Assembly (NCBI GenBank): GCA_963575745.1
Contig: CAUYUJ010001431.1
Span: forward strand, 66,199-101,323
Origin: Prorocentrum cordatum
Lineage: Eukaryota > Sar > Dinophyceae > Prorocentrales > Prorocentraceae
Direction: 5' to 3'
Length of the DNA: 35,125 nt
Each line of letters starts with the position of its first letter. The stretch's first letter is position 1. Position numbers and translations under genes: made by a program. Positions 14,836 through 25,077 of this stretch are shown one piece after another. Under the pieces are notes generated by a model. The model searched no databases and had not been told where the DNA came from. It saw only the letters and a list, made by a program, of their open reading frames with translations.

Positions 14836-17800
14836 GGGCGCGCGCGAGGGCGGCGGCGGCATCACGTTGGCGACGCCGCAGCCCACGAGCGCACCCTCTT
14901 CTGCGCCAACATCTCGACCTGGGGACCCACAGCACGGCTGTGGCTGCTGCAGCAGGGCATCGGAGGCAACGGCTTCGACATGCTGGCGCTGCAAGAGATG
15001 CACGTACTGCACTCTCAGTTAGACGACGCGGAGCAGGACCTTTGCAAAATGGGGTTCAGGGCTACCTGCACCGCGGCGAGAGCTAGTACGCGATCGGAGA
15101 AAGGCAGCTGTGGGGGCACGGCAGTCATCTCCAAGGGGCACTTGCGCGTCACCAGCTTCAGACACTTGGCCAGAGCTCGGCAGGTCTCGAATGCCACGGC
15201 TGACATTCGACGAGGCGCCGACCGAGCAGGAGGCTTCGACATGTGCGACTGGACACCAGTCACCTGGCACCTGAAGGGCACTACGCTCACCGTCGTCAGC
15301 CTCTACCTGGACTGCAACAGGTCGCTGACCGACGGCATCAACAGCCGCAAGCTCACCGCGCTGGCCGCGTTCCTCAAGACGCTGCAAGGGGCGTGGGTGG
15401 TGTGCGGCGACTTCAACACAGACCCGAAGACGTTCTGGGCGACGGGCTGGCCAAAGGCGATGGGCGCGAGCGCCATCATCTCATTGCCTGAGGACCAGCA
15501 CACCTGCTTCCTCGCGGAGCAGGAGCCCTCCCACATCGACTTCGCGATGACGAACGACGCAGGCAGCAAGCTGATCACAGGAGTCGAAGGCGTCTACGAC
15601 GTACCATGGAAGCCACATATCGGACTGAAGTTCACAATCCGTGGACAGGGACTTGCGACGCAGTGTAGGACGATCAACCTGCCGAAGGCGTTCCCGCACC
15701 CACCGCGGAAGGGCAAGGCGCCCAACCCGCAGAGCAAGAGAACTAAGAGACGCCTGCAGGCCAAGGCCAAAGAGGAGGCCGAGGCCACCGCTGCTGGATC
15801 CCAGACCATGGCGATCGGCGGCAAGAACGTGGAGGAGCTGGACGACGAGCGCTGGGAGGCACTCTCCCCAGTCGCAGGCTGGGCCAGCTTCCCGAACACC
15901 GTGCGCGACGAGGTCGGCCAGGGCACGGCGCCCAGGCCCCCGTCTCCACCTCGCCCCCCCTGCTCCGTCGGCCTAGTCCCACTGGGCGGGCACGGGGGAC
16001 CAGGCAGAGACGGCGCAGAGGCCCACGTGCAAGAGGAGTACAGGCACCACATGGACGACGATGAGGTCGACGTGTTCGCCGACCTGGACCCCGAGGACGA
16101 GGCCGAGGCAATCAGGATGTGCGGCGAGTTCGGCCAGGACCTGGAGCCGAGCTGCATGCCGCCAGTGAGTCAGAACGCGTCAAATCCCACGACGGTGCTC
16201 CTCGAGCCGTACGTGGGTTCACCGTCGCCTGTAAGTTTTGCAATTTCTGGCGCAAGCATCTTCGACCCCACCCGGCGTCAGATCGCAAGTCCCACATCGG
16301 CGCTCCTCGAACCGATGGTGGGCACTGGCAGTCAGAACGCACGCCACATCTTCGACACCGTCGGGCGTCAGAATGCAAGACCCCCCTCGGTGCTCCTCGA
16401 GCCGACGGGGGGCTCAGCGTCGCCACAGAACCACATCAACATCGACGGGAGTCAGAGCGCAAATCCCGCCACGGCACCGCCGTGGGTGGGTTCAACGTCG
16501 CCACGGCTCGAAACTAGAGGAGAAGACACGACCGAGATGGGAGAGCTCTGGGAAATGATGGAGTTGGCTGCAGAGGCACCCGTGGAGAAAGAGGCCCCAG
16601 AGTACATCACCAAGTGCGCCGCGTACCAAGCGACCACGCAAGCCTCCAGGGACCTCAGCCTGAGTTTCTCCTCCATCATGAACACGATGGAGCACTTCTA
16701 CTGCATGGCTTACCGCATCGACCCCCTAGACCGAGCGAAGTACTGCGGCAGAGGCGACCCGAGAACATTCACCATGCGCAAAGGCAAAGAGAAGCACGAG
16801 AGGAGAGAGCGGTATGCAAACCGCAGAGCTGACTGGTGGAGCAGAGCCGAGAACACCCTGTCCTTGCTGGCGAGGCTGCGCAAGAAGAACAGGGACGTGA
16901 GGCAGCAGCTGCACCTGGAGGCCGCAGGCAGACACCTCGCCTACGACGGCCCCCCGAACACCAGCGACCAGGCATCGGACACGGCGAAGCTACACCGAGA
17001 GATCTGGAGAGAGAGGCTGACAGACTTAAGCAAGGTCGACACAGACGTAATCCTTGGCATGGCGCAGCAGGCAGAGCAGGAGAAGCGGCTCGCACTCAAG
17101 AGGGACCTCCAAGAGAATACGCGGGCCTTCGCACAGTGGCTGGCGCGGGCTGAGAAGGACGTCGGCGTGCTGCACCGCATCACGAAGCCACCGCCCAGGC
17201 GCGAGGAGGAGGTTGTTACTCATGAAGGGGTACTGGACTGCCCCACCAAGATAGTCGACGAGAAAGCGAAGGCGTTCCAGGACATCTGGAAGTGCGACCG
17301 ACTCAAGCACGAGCAGCACACCGAAGTTCTACAGCAACTACGGAAGCGAGCACGTGCGGAGGCGGCCCCAGAATGGACGCTCGAGGACCTAGACGAGGCC
17401 CTCAGAGGAGAGCCCGACAAGGGCAAGGGCATCGACATGCTGGTGTGCTCCAACATCCGCAGGCTGCCGCCCGAAGGCCGCCAGAGGATCGTCGAGTTCT
17501 TCAACTCATGCGAGCAGGCGCTCGCATGGCCGTGGCAGCTGCTGTGCGAGATCGTGATGCTCACGCCCAAGCCAGCCAAGGGCGATAGGGCCCTCGCCCT
17601 GCTGCCGCAGATGGTGCGCTGCTGGGAGTTGCTCCACAGGCCCGCGGTGAGGCGCTGGGCCAAGCAGCAGGAGAGAGAGTGGGACGCCGCCGTGGCGGGC
17701 AACAGCTGCCTGCGCGAGGCGATGAGGAGAGTCATCAGCGACGAGTGCTGCGACGCGCTCCAGCTGTTCCACGGCAACCTGCTCGCGGACATCGAGAAGT

Positions 17801-20800
17801 TTTACGACAGCCTTCAGCTCGACTGCGTGATCGAGGCGGGCCTGAGGATGGACTTCCGCCCCCGCCTGCTGACGATGATGCTGCTGCAGCACTCAGCCAC
17901 GAGGGTGCTGCGGTGGAAAGGTGCCTTCTCGACACCTACCTGGGCTGACAGGTCGCTGCTGGCAGGCTCGAGGCACTCCAACAACCTGGCCAAGACGGTG
18001 GTCTACTCCGTCATAGGCAGGATGCTGGAGAACTCACAGGCGCTGCCCAAGCCGCTGCCGAGGGCCTGGTTCGACGACATCAGCATCCGCATCCTGGGCA
18101 GCGCAGAGGCAGTCGAGCGGGAACTGACGGCGGTCACGGTGGGGCTACGCGACGGTCTACGTGCTCAGGGACTCTCGCTCGCGGACAAGACCGTCATCTT
18201 CAGCACCAACTACCGCACCACCAAGAGAGTACAGCAGGCGCTGCACAAGGTGGACCTACCCGTCCAGGCCGTCACTGAGGGCCGCGACCTGGGAATTGAC
18301 AGAGGCGCAAGAGGCACGCTGAAAAGGGACACCCACAGAAAGAGGACGAAGCAAGCCTTCACGCGCTGCGGCCACGTGGGCAAGAAGCTCAAGAGGCTCA
18401 GGCTGCGGCGGAGGAGAGGCATCCTGCACCAAGGAGCGGTGGCCTCCTACATGTACGGCGCGACGGTGCACGGCATGGCACCCTGGGCGCGGCAGAAGGC
18501 GAGGAGGAGGTATGCACAGGCTCTGAGGAGGCCGTGGCCAGGCCGCTGCCTCACCACGTTCCTGGCGCTGGAGGGAGCCGACCCCGCGACCACTGCGGTG
18601 AAGGCGCAGCTGAAGACGTGGTTCGAGGTCTGGGCCCGCAGCCCCGACATCAGAGCGCAGGTCAAGCTTGCCTGGCCGAAGATCTACTTCCAGCTCCGCA
18701 AGATCAGGGCAGAGAAGAGGTGGCAGGCGCGCAAGGGGCCGCTGGCCAGCCTGATTCTCCTGCTGTGGGAGGTAGGCTGGGACTCCAGAGGACCAGACGT
18801 CTGGATCGACAGGCAAGGGGACTACTGGAGGTTCAACACTGACGAGCAGGGCGGCGACTACACAGAGATCGTGGACGCGCTCCTGCAGGATATCCAAGAC
18901 CAGCTGTGGGAGACGGCATCACAGCACCACAACGGCGGAGGGCTACAATTTGGTGCGGACGTGACAGACCTTAAGAAGCACCTCAACCAGCTCGCCAAGA
19001 AGGAGCACCACGGCACGTACGGCGCGCTCCTCACGGCAGCGTGTGCAGGCACCTGGACGAGGCGGCGCAAGCACGAGACCTTCGGCGGCGAGGAGGACAT
19101 GTGCGAGTGCGGCAGACCAGAGGATGATGCACACAGGATCTGGGGCCACTGTGCGGCCCGAGCCGACTGCGAGGCCATCCGCAAGACAGAGGGCCTGGCA
19201 CGCAGGGCCATCGAGGGAGCCAAGGAGAACCCCGCCTTCTGGCTCAGAGGCATCACGCCCAAGAAGTGGACCACGCCGCCCAAGTGCGACACCCAACACG
19301 TCGAGCACACCGTGGGCGCCTGCATCACCAACATCAGGATCTCCGCCAGCGACGGCGGCGAGATCACGGGCTGCGGCGACGGCTCAGGAGGCGAGTACAG
19401 CGCAGACGAGAGATACTGCCGCTGCGGCTGGGGCTGGGTGCTGCTGAAGGAGGGCGACGACACCGACGAGATCGCGGGCGCCAGATTCGGCCCACTGCCA
19501 GGACCGAGGCAAACCAACAACAGGGCGGAGCTCTTCAGCCTGATCAGCTTCGTCAACGCCACGGAGGGCAAGGCCAGCTTCTGGACCGACAGCGAGGTCA
19601 CCTGCCTGGGCTGGGCGGCGCGACGTGAGGAGACCACAGGGCTCGGCTGCACGAACGGAGACTTGTGGCACCAGCTGGGCGAGGCGATCCGTGCGCGAGG
19701 AGGCGACCGCAACGACATCAGCGTGCACCACCTCAACAGCCACATGACTGAGCAGGAGGCCATCGCGAAGGGCATCACGAGGCGCATCTGGGCAGGCAAC
19801 CAGGCCGCCGACCAGTACGCAGACGCAGGCGCCAAGACCCACGCGATCAGCGACACCGAGATGAGCTGCTACGAGTGGGTGAGAGCGACGGCGCACCTGG
19901 TGAGGCTCAGGATCGCTGCAACCACCAAGGACGTCATCACCAGAAGGCCGCCAGACGAGAAGGAGATGAGAGAGGCCCGCCGCGCTCAGGCTAAGAAGCG
20001 ACGGCAGGACACCGTGCGCAAGAAGGACCTGCTGGGGGACAACCACTCGCGGCGGCCACTCACACAACATGTCCTGGCACGAGATCGTCGAGGCACAGGC
20101 TGGACGTGCATGACCTGCTGGCAGTCAGTCTCCAGTACGACGACGGCGCAGAACATCCACAGCTGGCTGACGCAGGAGTGCAGTGGCCCACCGCCCGAGA
20201 CGGCGATCACGGTCACCAAGTTCGGCATCGAGTCGCACCCCACACACAAGCTGAGGCGGCTGAGGAGGCACAACAGGTGGTTCTGCGAGAAGTGCGGAGG
20301 CGCCACCACTGAGCTGATCGCCAAGAAGCTGCAGGAGCCTTGCTGCGGTCACACGGCATGCGACAGCGGACACTACAGACTACAGGGGTGGCTGAGACAA
20401 GCGGCGCGAGAGCAAGGCACCTGCGACAGGCCTCGCGCACTGAGCGACCCTGAGGACGAGGAGTACGAGGAGCAGCTTACAGAGGCCAGCAGTAGCCAGA
20501 GCACGGAGGTCGACACGGCAGGGGGCACAAGTGGTGTTTCCTGGCGAAATAAACGGGAAGAGCCACCCTGCCGTCTGCGGGAGAAGTGCCGAGGCTACAC
20601 TGCGGGCGCGCTGGAGGCGACGAGGAGAGCTACGACGCCTGCGGAGCCCAGCAGCCCGCCCGCCCCTCCAGCTGCAGGAGCAGACCGAGGGCCCGCGGCG
20701 CGGGACAGGGCTCGTCGGGCCGCGTCGGCCAGAGCGAGAGCGCGCTGCGAGGCAGCAGGCGCGCGGCCCGACGGCGGAGACAGAGGAGAGCAGAGGACAC

Positions 20801-21246
20801 GGAGATCAGAAAGCGAGAGGCGAAGAGCCGAGGAGCCGATTGTGAGACGCCTGCTGGACGCGACCGCCGCCACACCAGCACCGACGCCGTCACCGACGAC
20901 AGCACCACCAGCAGCAGCAGACCAACGTGACGAAGCTGAGGCCGCACGCCGTGCCGCCTCGCGAGCGCTGCTGGAGGAGGAGAGGCGGCGCGCGGCGCGC
21001 CCGCCGCCAGAGGCGAGAGGGGCCCGCGCGGCGAGCGCCGCCCCGCCGCTGCCGCTGGGCGCGCTGCGCCGGCTGCTGGACGAGGGCGAGCGGCCCGCGG
21101 GGCGGGTGAGGACCACGCGAGGCGGAGCTGGTGGCAGAAGATGTGGCCTCCCCGCCCCGCGGCGAGAGGGCTGGGCTGCGGAGCCGCCCGCGGGCCCCTC
21201 GGCTGCTCGGCACGTCCCCCTGATGCCGAGGACCGAGGCGGCCTGA
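14836..21246 (+). CDS. LINE-B ORF2: EEP endonuclease, reverse transcriptase, RNase H, zinc motifs
   Basis: The first ATG is 14980, but the endonuclease clearly begins upstream: FCANISTWG (about 14893-14919) is the usual EEP first strand. It lies in the same frame, just after the ORF1 TAG, with no ATG between. I therefore annotate from 14836. Numbering from the 14980 ATG: EEP E6 (LQEMH), D144 and N146 (CGDFN), D187 (HIDFAM), H213. The linker carries a DNA repeat (16160-16510). RT motif A is LLADIEKF (D937); motif C is WFDD (D1032, D1033). RNase H has D1467, E1517, D1537 and D1611. Zinc-like motifs are CMTC (1710, 1713) and CEKCG (1769, 1772). Residues beyond about 1850 form an Arg/Ala-rich tail of unknown role. 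The stop at 21244-21246 is followed by a 90-nt 3' UTR. All catalytic residues I looked for are present. Confidence 0.9.
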   Translation, partial: GRARGRRRHHVGDAAAHERTLFCANISTWGPTARLWLLQQGIGGNGFDMLALQEMHVLHSQLDDAEQDLCKMGFRATCTAARASTRSEKGSCGGTAVISKGHLRVTSFRHLARARQVSNATADIRRGADRAGGFDMCDWTPVTWHLKGTTLTVVSLYLDCNRSLTDGINSRKLTALAAFLKTLQGAWVVCGDFNTDPKTFWATGWPKAMGASAIISLPEDQHTCFLAEQEPSHIDFAMTNDAGSKLITGVEGVYDVPWKPHIGLKFTIRGQGLATQCRTINLPKAFPHPPRKGKAPNPQSKRTKRRLQAKAKEEAEATAAGSQTMAIGGKNVEELDDERWEALSPVAGWASFPNTVRDEVGQGTAPRPPSPPRPPCSVGLVPLGGHGGPGRDGAEAHVQEEYRHHMDDDEVDVFADLDPEDEAEAIRMCGEFGQDLEPSCMPPVSQNASNPTTVLLEPYVGSPSPVSFAISGASIFDPTRRQIASPTSALLEPMVGTGSQNARHIFDTVGRQNARPPSVLLEPTGGSASPQNHINIDGSQSANPATAPPWVGSTSPRLETRGEDTTEMGELWEMMELAAEAPVEKEAPEYITKCAAYQATTQASRDLSLSFSSIMNTMEHFYCMAYRIDPLDRAKYCGRGDPRTFTMRKGKEKHERRERYANRRADWWSRAENTLSLLARLRKKNRDVRQQLHLEAAGRHLAYDGPPNTSDQASDTAKLHREIWRERLTDLSKVDTDVILGMAQQAEQEKRLALKRDLQENTRAFAQWLARAEKDVGVLHRITKPPPRREEEVVTHEGVLDCPTKIVDEKAKAFQDIWKCDRLKHEQHTEVLQQLRKRARAEAAPEWTLEDLDEALRGEPDKGKGIDMLVCSNIRRLPPEGRQRIVEFFNSCEQALAWPWQLLCEIVMLTPKPAKGDRALALLPQMVRCWELLHRPAVRRWAKQQEREWDAAVAGNSCLREAMRRVISDECCDALQLFHGNLLADIEKFYDSLQLDCVIEAGLRMDFRPRLLTMMLLQHSATRVLRWKGAFSTPTWADRSLLAGSRHSNNLAKTVVYSVIGRMLENSQALPKPLPRAWFDDISIRILGSAEAVERELTAVTVGLRDGLRAQGLSLADKTVIFSTNYRTTKRVQQALHKVDLPVQAVTEGRDLGIDRGARGTLKRDTHRKRTKQAFTRCGHVGKKLKRLRLRRRRGILHQGAVASYMYGATVHGMAPWARQKARRRYAQALRRPWPGRCLTTFLALEGADPATTAVKAQLKTWFEVWARSPDIRAQVKLAWPKIYFQLRKIRAEKRWQARKGPLASLILLLWEVGWDSRGPDVWIDRQGDYWRFNTDEQGGDYTEIVDALLQDIQDQLWETASQHHNGGGLQFGADVTDLKKHLNQLAKKEHHGTYGALLTAACAGTWTRRRKHETFGGEEDMCECGRPEDDAHRIWGHCAARADCEAIRKTEGLARRAIEGAKENPAFWLRGITPKKWTTPPKCDTQHVEHTVGACITNIRISASDGGEITGCGDGSGGEYSADERYCRCGWGWVLLKEGDDTDEIAGARFGPLPGPRQTNNRAELFSLISFVNATEGKASFWTDSEVTCLGWAARREETTGLGCTNGDLWHQLGEAIRARGGDRNDISVHHLNSHMTEQEAIAKGITRRIWAGNQAADQYADAGAKTHAISDTEMSCYEWVRATAHLVRLRIAATTKDVITRRPPDEKEMREARRAQAKKRRQDTVRKKDLLGDNHSRRPLTQHVLARDRRGTGWTCMTCWQSVSSTTTAQNIHSWLTQECSGPPPETAITVTKFGIESHPTHKLRRLRRHNRWFCEKCGGATTELIAKKLQEPCCGHTACDSGHYRLQGWLRQAAREQGTCDRPRALSDPEDEEYEEQLTEASSSQSTEVDTAGGTSGVSWRNKREEPPCRLREKCRGYTAGALEATRRATTPAEPSSPPAPPAAGADRGPAARDRARRAASARARARCEAAGARPDGGDRGEQRTRRSESERRRAEEPIVRRLLDATAATPAPTPSPTTAPPAAADQRDEAEAARRAASRALLEEERRRAARPPPEARGARAASAAPPLPLGALRRLLDEGERPAGRVRTTRGGAGGRRCGLPAPRREGWAAEPPAGPSAARHVPLMPRTEAA
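16160..16510 (+). repeat. Internal repeat in LINE-B ORF2 linker
   Basis: About four diverged units share GTCAGAACGC, GCTCCTCGA(G/A)CC and GGTGGG(T/C). GCTCCTCGA anchors start at 16197, 16302 and 16392, with a degenerate unit near 16476. Spacing is irregular (105, 90, ~84 bp) but keeps the ORF open, giving repeated SQNA...LLEP..G peptides. It lies between the EEP and RT domains. Confidence 0.7.
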
Positions 21247-21248
21247 GA

Positions 21249-21266
21249 GGCGCCGAGAGCGGCGCC
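21249..21266 (+). other. 3' UTR hairpin of LINE-B
   Basis: GGCGCC (21249-21254) and GGCGCC (21261-21266) pair with a 6-nt loop just after the stop codon. A second small palindrome, GCCACGACGTGGC, lies at 21302-21314. The function is inferred by analogy with the hairpin in LINE-A. Confidence 0.5.
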
Positions 21267-21336
21267 CCCGCGCGCGCGCGCCGACAGCGCCGCGCGGGTT
21301 GCCACGACGTGGCGGCTCGAAAGAGCTCGGAAAGAG

Positions 21337-21353
21337 CTCCTCTTCCTCCTCCT
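21337..21353 (+). repeat. Candidate target-site duplication, 3' copy, LINE-B
   Basis: Identical to 13518-13534. It follows the element end GCTCGGAAAGAG and is followed by CTAGAGAGG. It is an isolated CTC patch in otherwise unique sequence, which supports duplication rather than coincidence. Confidence 0.75.
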
Positions 21354-21779
21354 CTAGAGAGGTCCAGGGAGACACAAATCCGCCGACCCTTCGGCGTGTG
21401 TGAGACGCTGTCGTCGTCTTCGTCGTCGTCGCCAGCCCATATTGAGGGACGAAAAGGAAGCAGAAACATCGTAAATACATCGATTCCCTTCCCTTCCCTG
21501 CTGCCCTGCCACGTAGAGGGGGAGGGGGGGGGGGGGGAAGTTAAGGGGGGGGTCGCAGGGACAATGAGGGACTCCCCCTGGGGCCGGCTCTGGTTGGGGA
21601 CTCCCCCTGGGGCTGGTTCTGGTTCCGGCCGTGGCCCCGGCCTCGTCCCCAGTAGCACGGGCCGTAAGGCCTTTACGATAGATACAGACAGACTCCAGGA
21701 TTCCCCCCTTTTCTTGTTCCCAACCAACCTGCGGCGTCGGGTCCTCGTTTTGAAGAGCCAGCGCCCCGCGTTCCTGCCC
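21354..21779. other. Unique flank of LINE-B, no gene recognised
   Basis: The stretch contains G-runs (about 21519-21556) and a direct repeat of GGGACTCCCCCTGGGGC at about 21570 and 21597. TCGTTTTGAA with neighbouring bases (about 21746-21755) resembles the reverse complement of TTCAAAACGA at about 24691-24700. No domain or RNA gene is seen. Confidence 0.45.
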
Positions 21780-21915
21780 TCCTCCTCTCCACCTGCTTCC
21801 CCTCCTCCCCCTCCTCCTTCCCCCCTCCTTCCCCTCCTTCCCCCTCCTTCCCCTCCTCCTCCCCCTCCTCCCCCTCCTCCCCCTCCTCCCCCTCCTCCTT
21901 CCTCCTCCCCCCCGC
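21780..21915. repeat. CTC/CCCTCC microsatellite
   Basis: CCTCCTCCCC-type units over about 135 bp, pyrimidine-only on the plus strand. Confidence 0.9.
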
Positions 21916-21939
21916 CTCGCCTCTGCCCTCCGCATGCAT

Positions 21940-22795
21940 CTCTTCCGGCACACCCCTCACAGGCTTCGTGGCCCCAGAGGGAGCTCCACCGAAGGCCCCA
22001 GTGGCAAAGTTCGCAGGGCGGCCCCGCCCCACTTCGGCGCACCCCTCGCACGCTTCGTGGCCCCATGGGGAGCTCCACCGAAGGCCCCAGTGGCAATATT
22101 CGCATGGCGCCATCGCCCCATTTCCGCGCATCCCTCACACGTTTCGTGGCCACCGAAGGACCCAGCGGCAAAGTTCGCATGGCGACCCCGCCTCATTTCG
22201 GCGCACCTCTCACACGTTTCGTGGCGTCATGGGGAGCTCCACCGAAGGCCCAAGTGGCAAAAATCGCATGGCAGACCCGCTCCACTCCGGCGCACCTATC
22301 ACACGTTTCGTGGCCCCATAAGGAACTCCACTGGAGGCCGCAGTGGCAATGTTCGCATGGCGCGCCCGCCCCATTTCGGGGCATCCCTCACACGTTTCGT
22401 GGCCCCATAGGGAGGTCCCCCGAAGGACCCAGTGGCAAAGTTCGCATTGCGGCCCCGCCGCACTTCGGGGCATCCCTCACACGCTTCGTGGCCCCATAGG
22501 GAGCTCCACCGCAAGCCCACGTGGCAGGGTTCGCATGGCGCCACCGCGCCCACTTCGGCGCACCTCTCACACGTTTCGTGGCCCCACAGGGAGCTCCACC
22601 GAAGGCCCCGGTGGCAGGGTTCGCATGGCGCCACCGCAACAGTTTCGGCACATCCCTCACACGCTTCGTGGCCCCACAGGGAGTCCACCGAAGGCCCCAC
22701 GGGCAGGGCTCGCATGGCGCCACCGCACCCATTCCGGCACGCCCCTCACGCGTTGCGTGGCCCCACAGGGATAGCCACCGAAGGTGGGGCTTACA
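21940..22795 (+). repeat. Tandem array of ~89-bp units, about ten copies
   Basis: The anchor TTCGTGG recurs at 21965, 22054, 22143, 22218, 22307, 22396, 22485, 22575, 22665 and about 22754 (variant). The period is 89-90 bp except for one 75-bp copy lacking the CCATAGGGAGCTC-type segment. Because 89 is not a multiple of three, the same unit is read in rotating frames. This explains the overlapping long frames on both strands with the same SSTEGPSGK and THVSW-like peptides, and argues against protein coding. Confidence 0.9.
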
Positions 22796-22945
22796 ACTTC
22801 GGCACTCACAATTGCATATGGTTGGGTCCTTCCCCAGGATAAGTTGTTCTGGGAATTCGTCTTCCCCCTCCCACATTCACCCTAAATGTTGTGGGAATCG
22901 GCAGTTATGTGTGTGTGTGTGTCTGTGTCTGCTTGTCCCTCATGA

Positions 22946-23350
<405 letters not shown>

Positions 23351-23435
23351 TTATAGTTCGCGCACGTAGCCAAGATGAGTTAGCAGATCCATCACGGCTC
23401 GCCGTCCGCCTGCTGAAACGCTGTGAGCGAGCAGC

Positions 23436-23635
23436 AGCTACTCCTCCTCCCTCTCCTCCTCCTCCTCCTCTTCTTCTTCTTCTTCTTTCAACTCCTCCTA
23501 CTCCTCCTCCTCCTCCGCCTCCTCCTCCTTCCCCTCCTCTTCCTCCTCCGCCTCCTCCTCATCCTCCTCCTCCTCATGCTCCTCCTCCTCCTCCTCCTCC
23601 TCCTCCTCCTCCTCCTCCTCCTCGTCCTCCCCCTT
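23436..23635. repeat. CTC/TTC microsatellite
   Basis: CTC repeat with a TTC patch (about 23470-23490) and CGC/CCC interruptions. Confidence 0.95.
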
Positions 23636-23924
23636 TACCACCCTCCCGACCCTATGAGGTGCGACGTAGCAGACAGAATTACCTTGCAACGTATCCAACA
23701 CATCGGCACCAAGGAATGATATAAGGTGTACCAACAGTATGTGACAGCAACACTTTAATAGACGGTACACGGCGGATATCTATGTCGTGTGAAAAATGCG
23801 TGGCCGACTCGCAGAACAGAGTACAAAAGGCCAGGAGTCATTGTACTGCGAAGGACGAGCAAAAGGAAGACATCGGGGTCGAAGAACAATCACCTCGGCA
23901 GAAACAGTGAGATAGGTCCGTGGG
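23636..23924. other. Unique stretch, nothing recognised
   Basis: Mixed-composition sequence between a microsatellite and the 101-bp array. No domain, tRNA or other RNA gene is visible. Confidence 0.4.
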
Positions 23925-24580
23925 ATCTGTGTGGGACCCCACTGCGCTGGCCTCCCCAGCAGCATTCGAAAACGACGATGGTTTCACACTTCGCAGTCCC
24001 CCAGGGATAGCGAGGTCCAGGTTGGGTCTGCGTGAGACACTACTGTGTGGCCTGCCCAGCAGCCCTCGAAAGTGGCGACGGTTTCACAATTCGCAGCACC
24101 CCAGGGACGGCGAGGTCCCATTTGGGTCTGCGTGGGACTCCACTGTGATGGCTCCCTCAGCAGCCCTCGAAATGGGCGACAGCTTGACACTTCGACGCCC
24201 CCCAGGGATGGCGAGGTCCCGTTTGGGTCTGCGTAGGACTCCACTGTGCTGGCCCCCTCAGCAGCCCTCGAAAGAGGCGACAGCTTCACACTTCGCCGCC
24301 CCCCAGGGATGGCGAGGTCCTGATTTGGTCTGCGTGGGACCCCACTAAACTGCCCCCCCCAGCAGCCCTCGAAAGTGGCGACTGTTTCAGACTTCGCAGC
24401 CCCCCAGGGATGGCGAGGTCCCGTTTGGGTCTGCGTGGGACCCCACGAAACTGCCCCCCCCCAGCAGCCCTCGAAAGTGGCGACGGTTTCAGACTTGACT
24501 TCGCAGCCCCCCAGGGATGGCAAGGTCCCGTTTGGGCCTGCGTGGGACCCCACTGTGCTGGCCCCCTAGCAGGCAGGCGA
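23925..24580 (+). repeat. Tandem array of ~101-bp units, about six copies
   Basis: The anchor GCGAGGTCC recurs at 24010, 24110, 24211, 24312 and 24413, then as GCAAGGTCC at 24520. Periods are 100-101 bp, with one unit of 107 bp carrying a small insertion. Each unit includes CAGCAGCCCTCGAAA and CCCCAGGGATGG. No coding function is likely. Confidence 0.9.
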
Positions 24581-25077
24581 GAGGGGGGCAGAGCTGGCTC
24601 CCCCAGCAGGCAGGTGCAGACAGGCGCAGGCAGGCGAGAAGGAGACAGAGGGCGCGAGAAGGAAAATGGGGGCCGGCACCCCACTGCACTATTCAAAACG
24701 AGAACCCAACCGAGGGAGGGTTCGGGAAAACACTACATCGTCAAAAAACACGGCCACAGCAGCCCCGGACCGCATCGTTTACACCATGCTTCGAGCCAGA
24801 TCGATCTTTGACGCGCCCAGCTCGAAAAAATTGAGACGCCGGGATCTCAGGGTTTTCGACTCAGAGCTCGGGCCTCCGGCTGCCGTTCGGGACGACCGAC
24901 CTCGGCGAGGCGCAGCTGCTGGAAGGCATCCCGAGGCTGGAAGACTGGTGGGATCCGACGAGGACGCCCGAAGACCTCGAACCTCGAACCTCCAGGCCTC
25001 CTCCCCCTGCCTCCCCCTCCTCGGTCTGGACCCCCAGAGTCTGGACCCTTCCCGGGGACCAGACTCGACGAGCGCTG
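24581..25077. other. Unique stretch with GCAGGCAGG-type short repeats
   Basis: AGGCAGGCGAG-like short repeats at about 24570-24660 are followed by unique sequence. The long frames crossing it (for example 24666-25991 plus) depend on the neighbouring microsatellites and show no domain. Confidence 0.4.

Larger units (their letters stand above)
13535..21336 (+). mobile_element. LINE-B: non-LTR retrotransposon with ORF1 and ORF2
   Basis: A 7802-bp element between 17-bp repeats of CTC type. Order: GC-rich 5' leader, ORF1 (zinc motif, coiled coil), a single TAG, then ORF2 in the same frame (EEP, repeat-bearing linker, RT, RNase H, two zinc motifs, Arg/Ala-rich tail), then a 90-nt 3' UTR with a hairpin and no poly(A). 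All catalytic motifs are present and there are no internal stops, so it may be recently active. The first two element bases are AG; a spliced leader is not present, so its 5' end may be slightly truncated. Confidence 0.85.
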
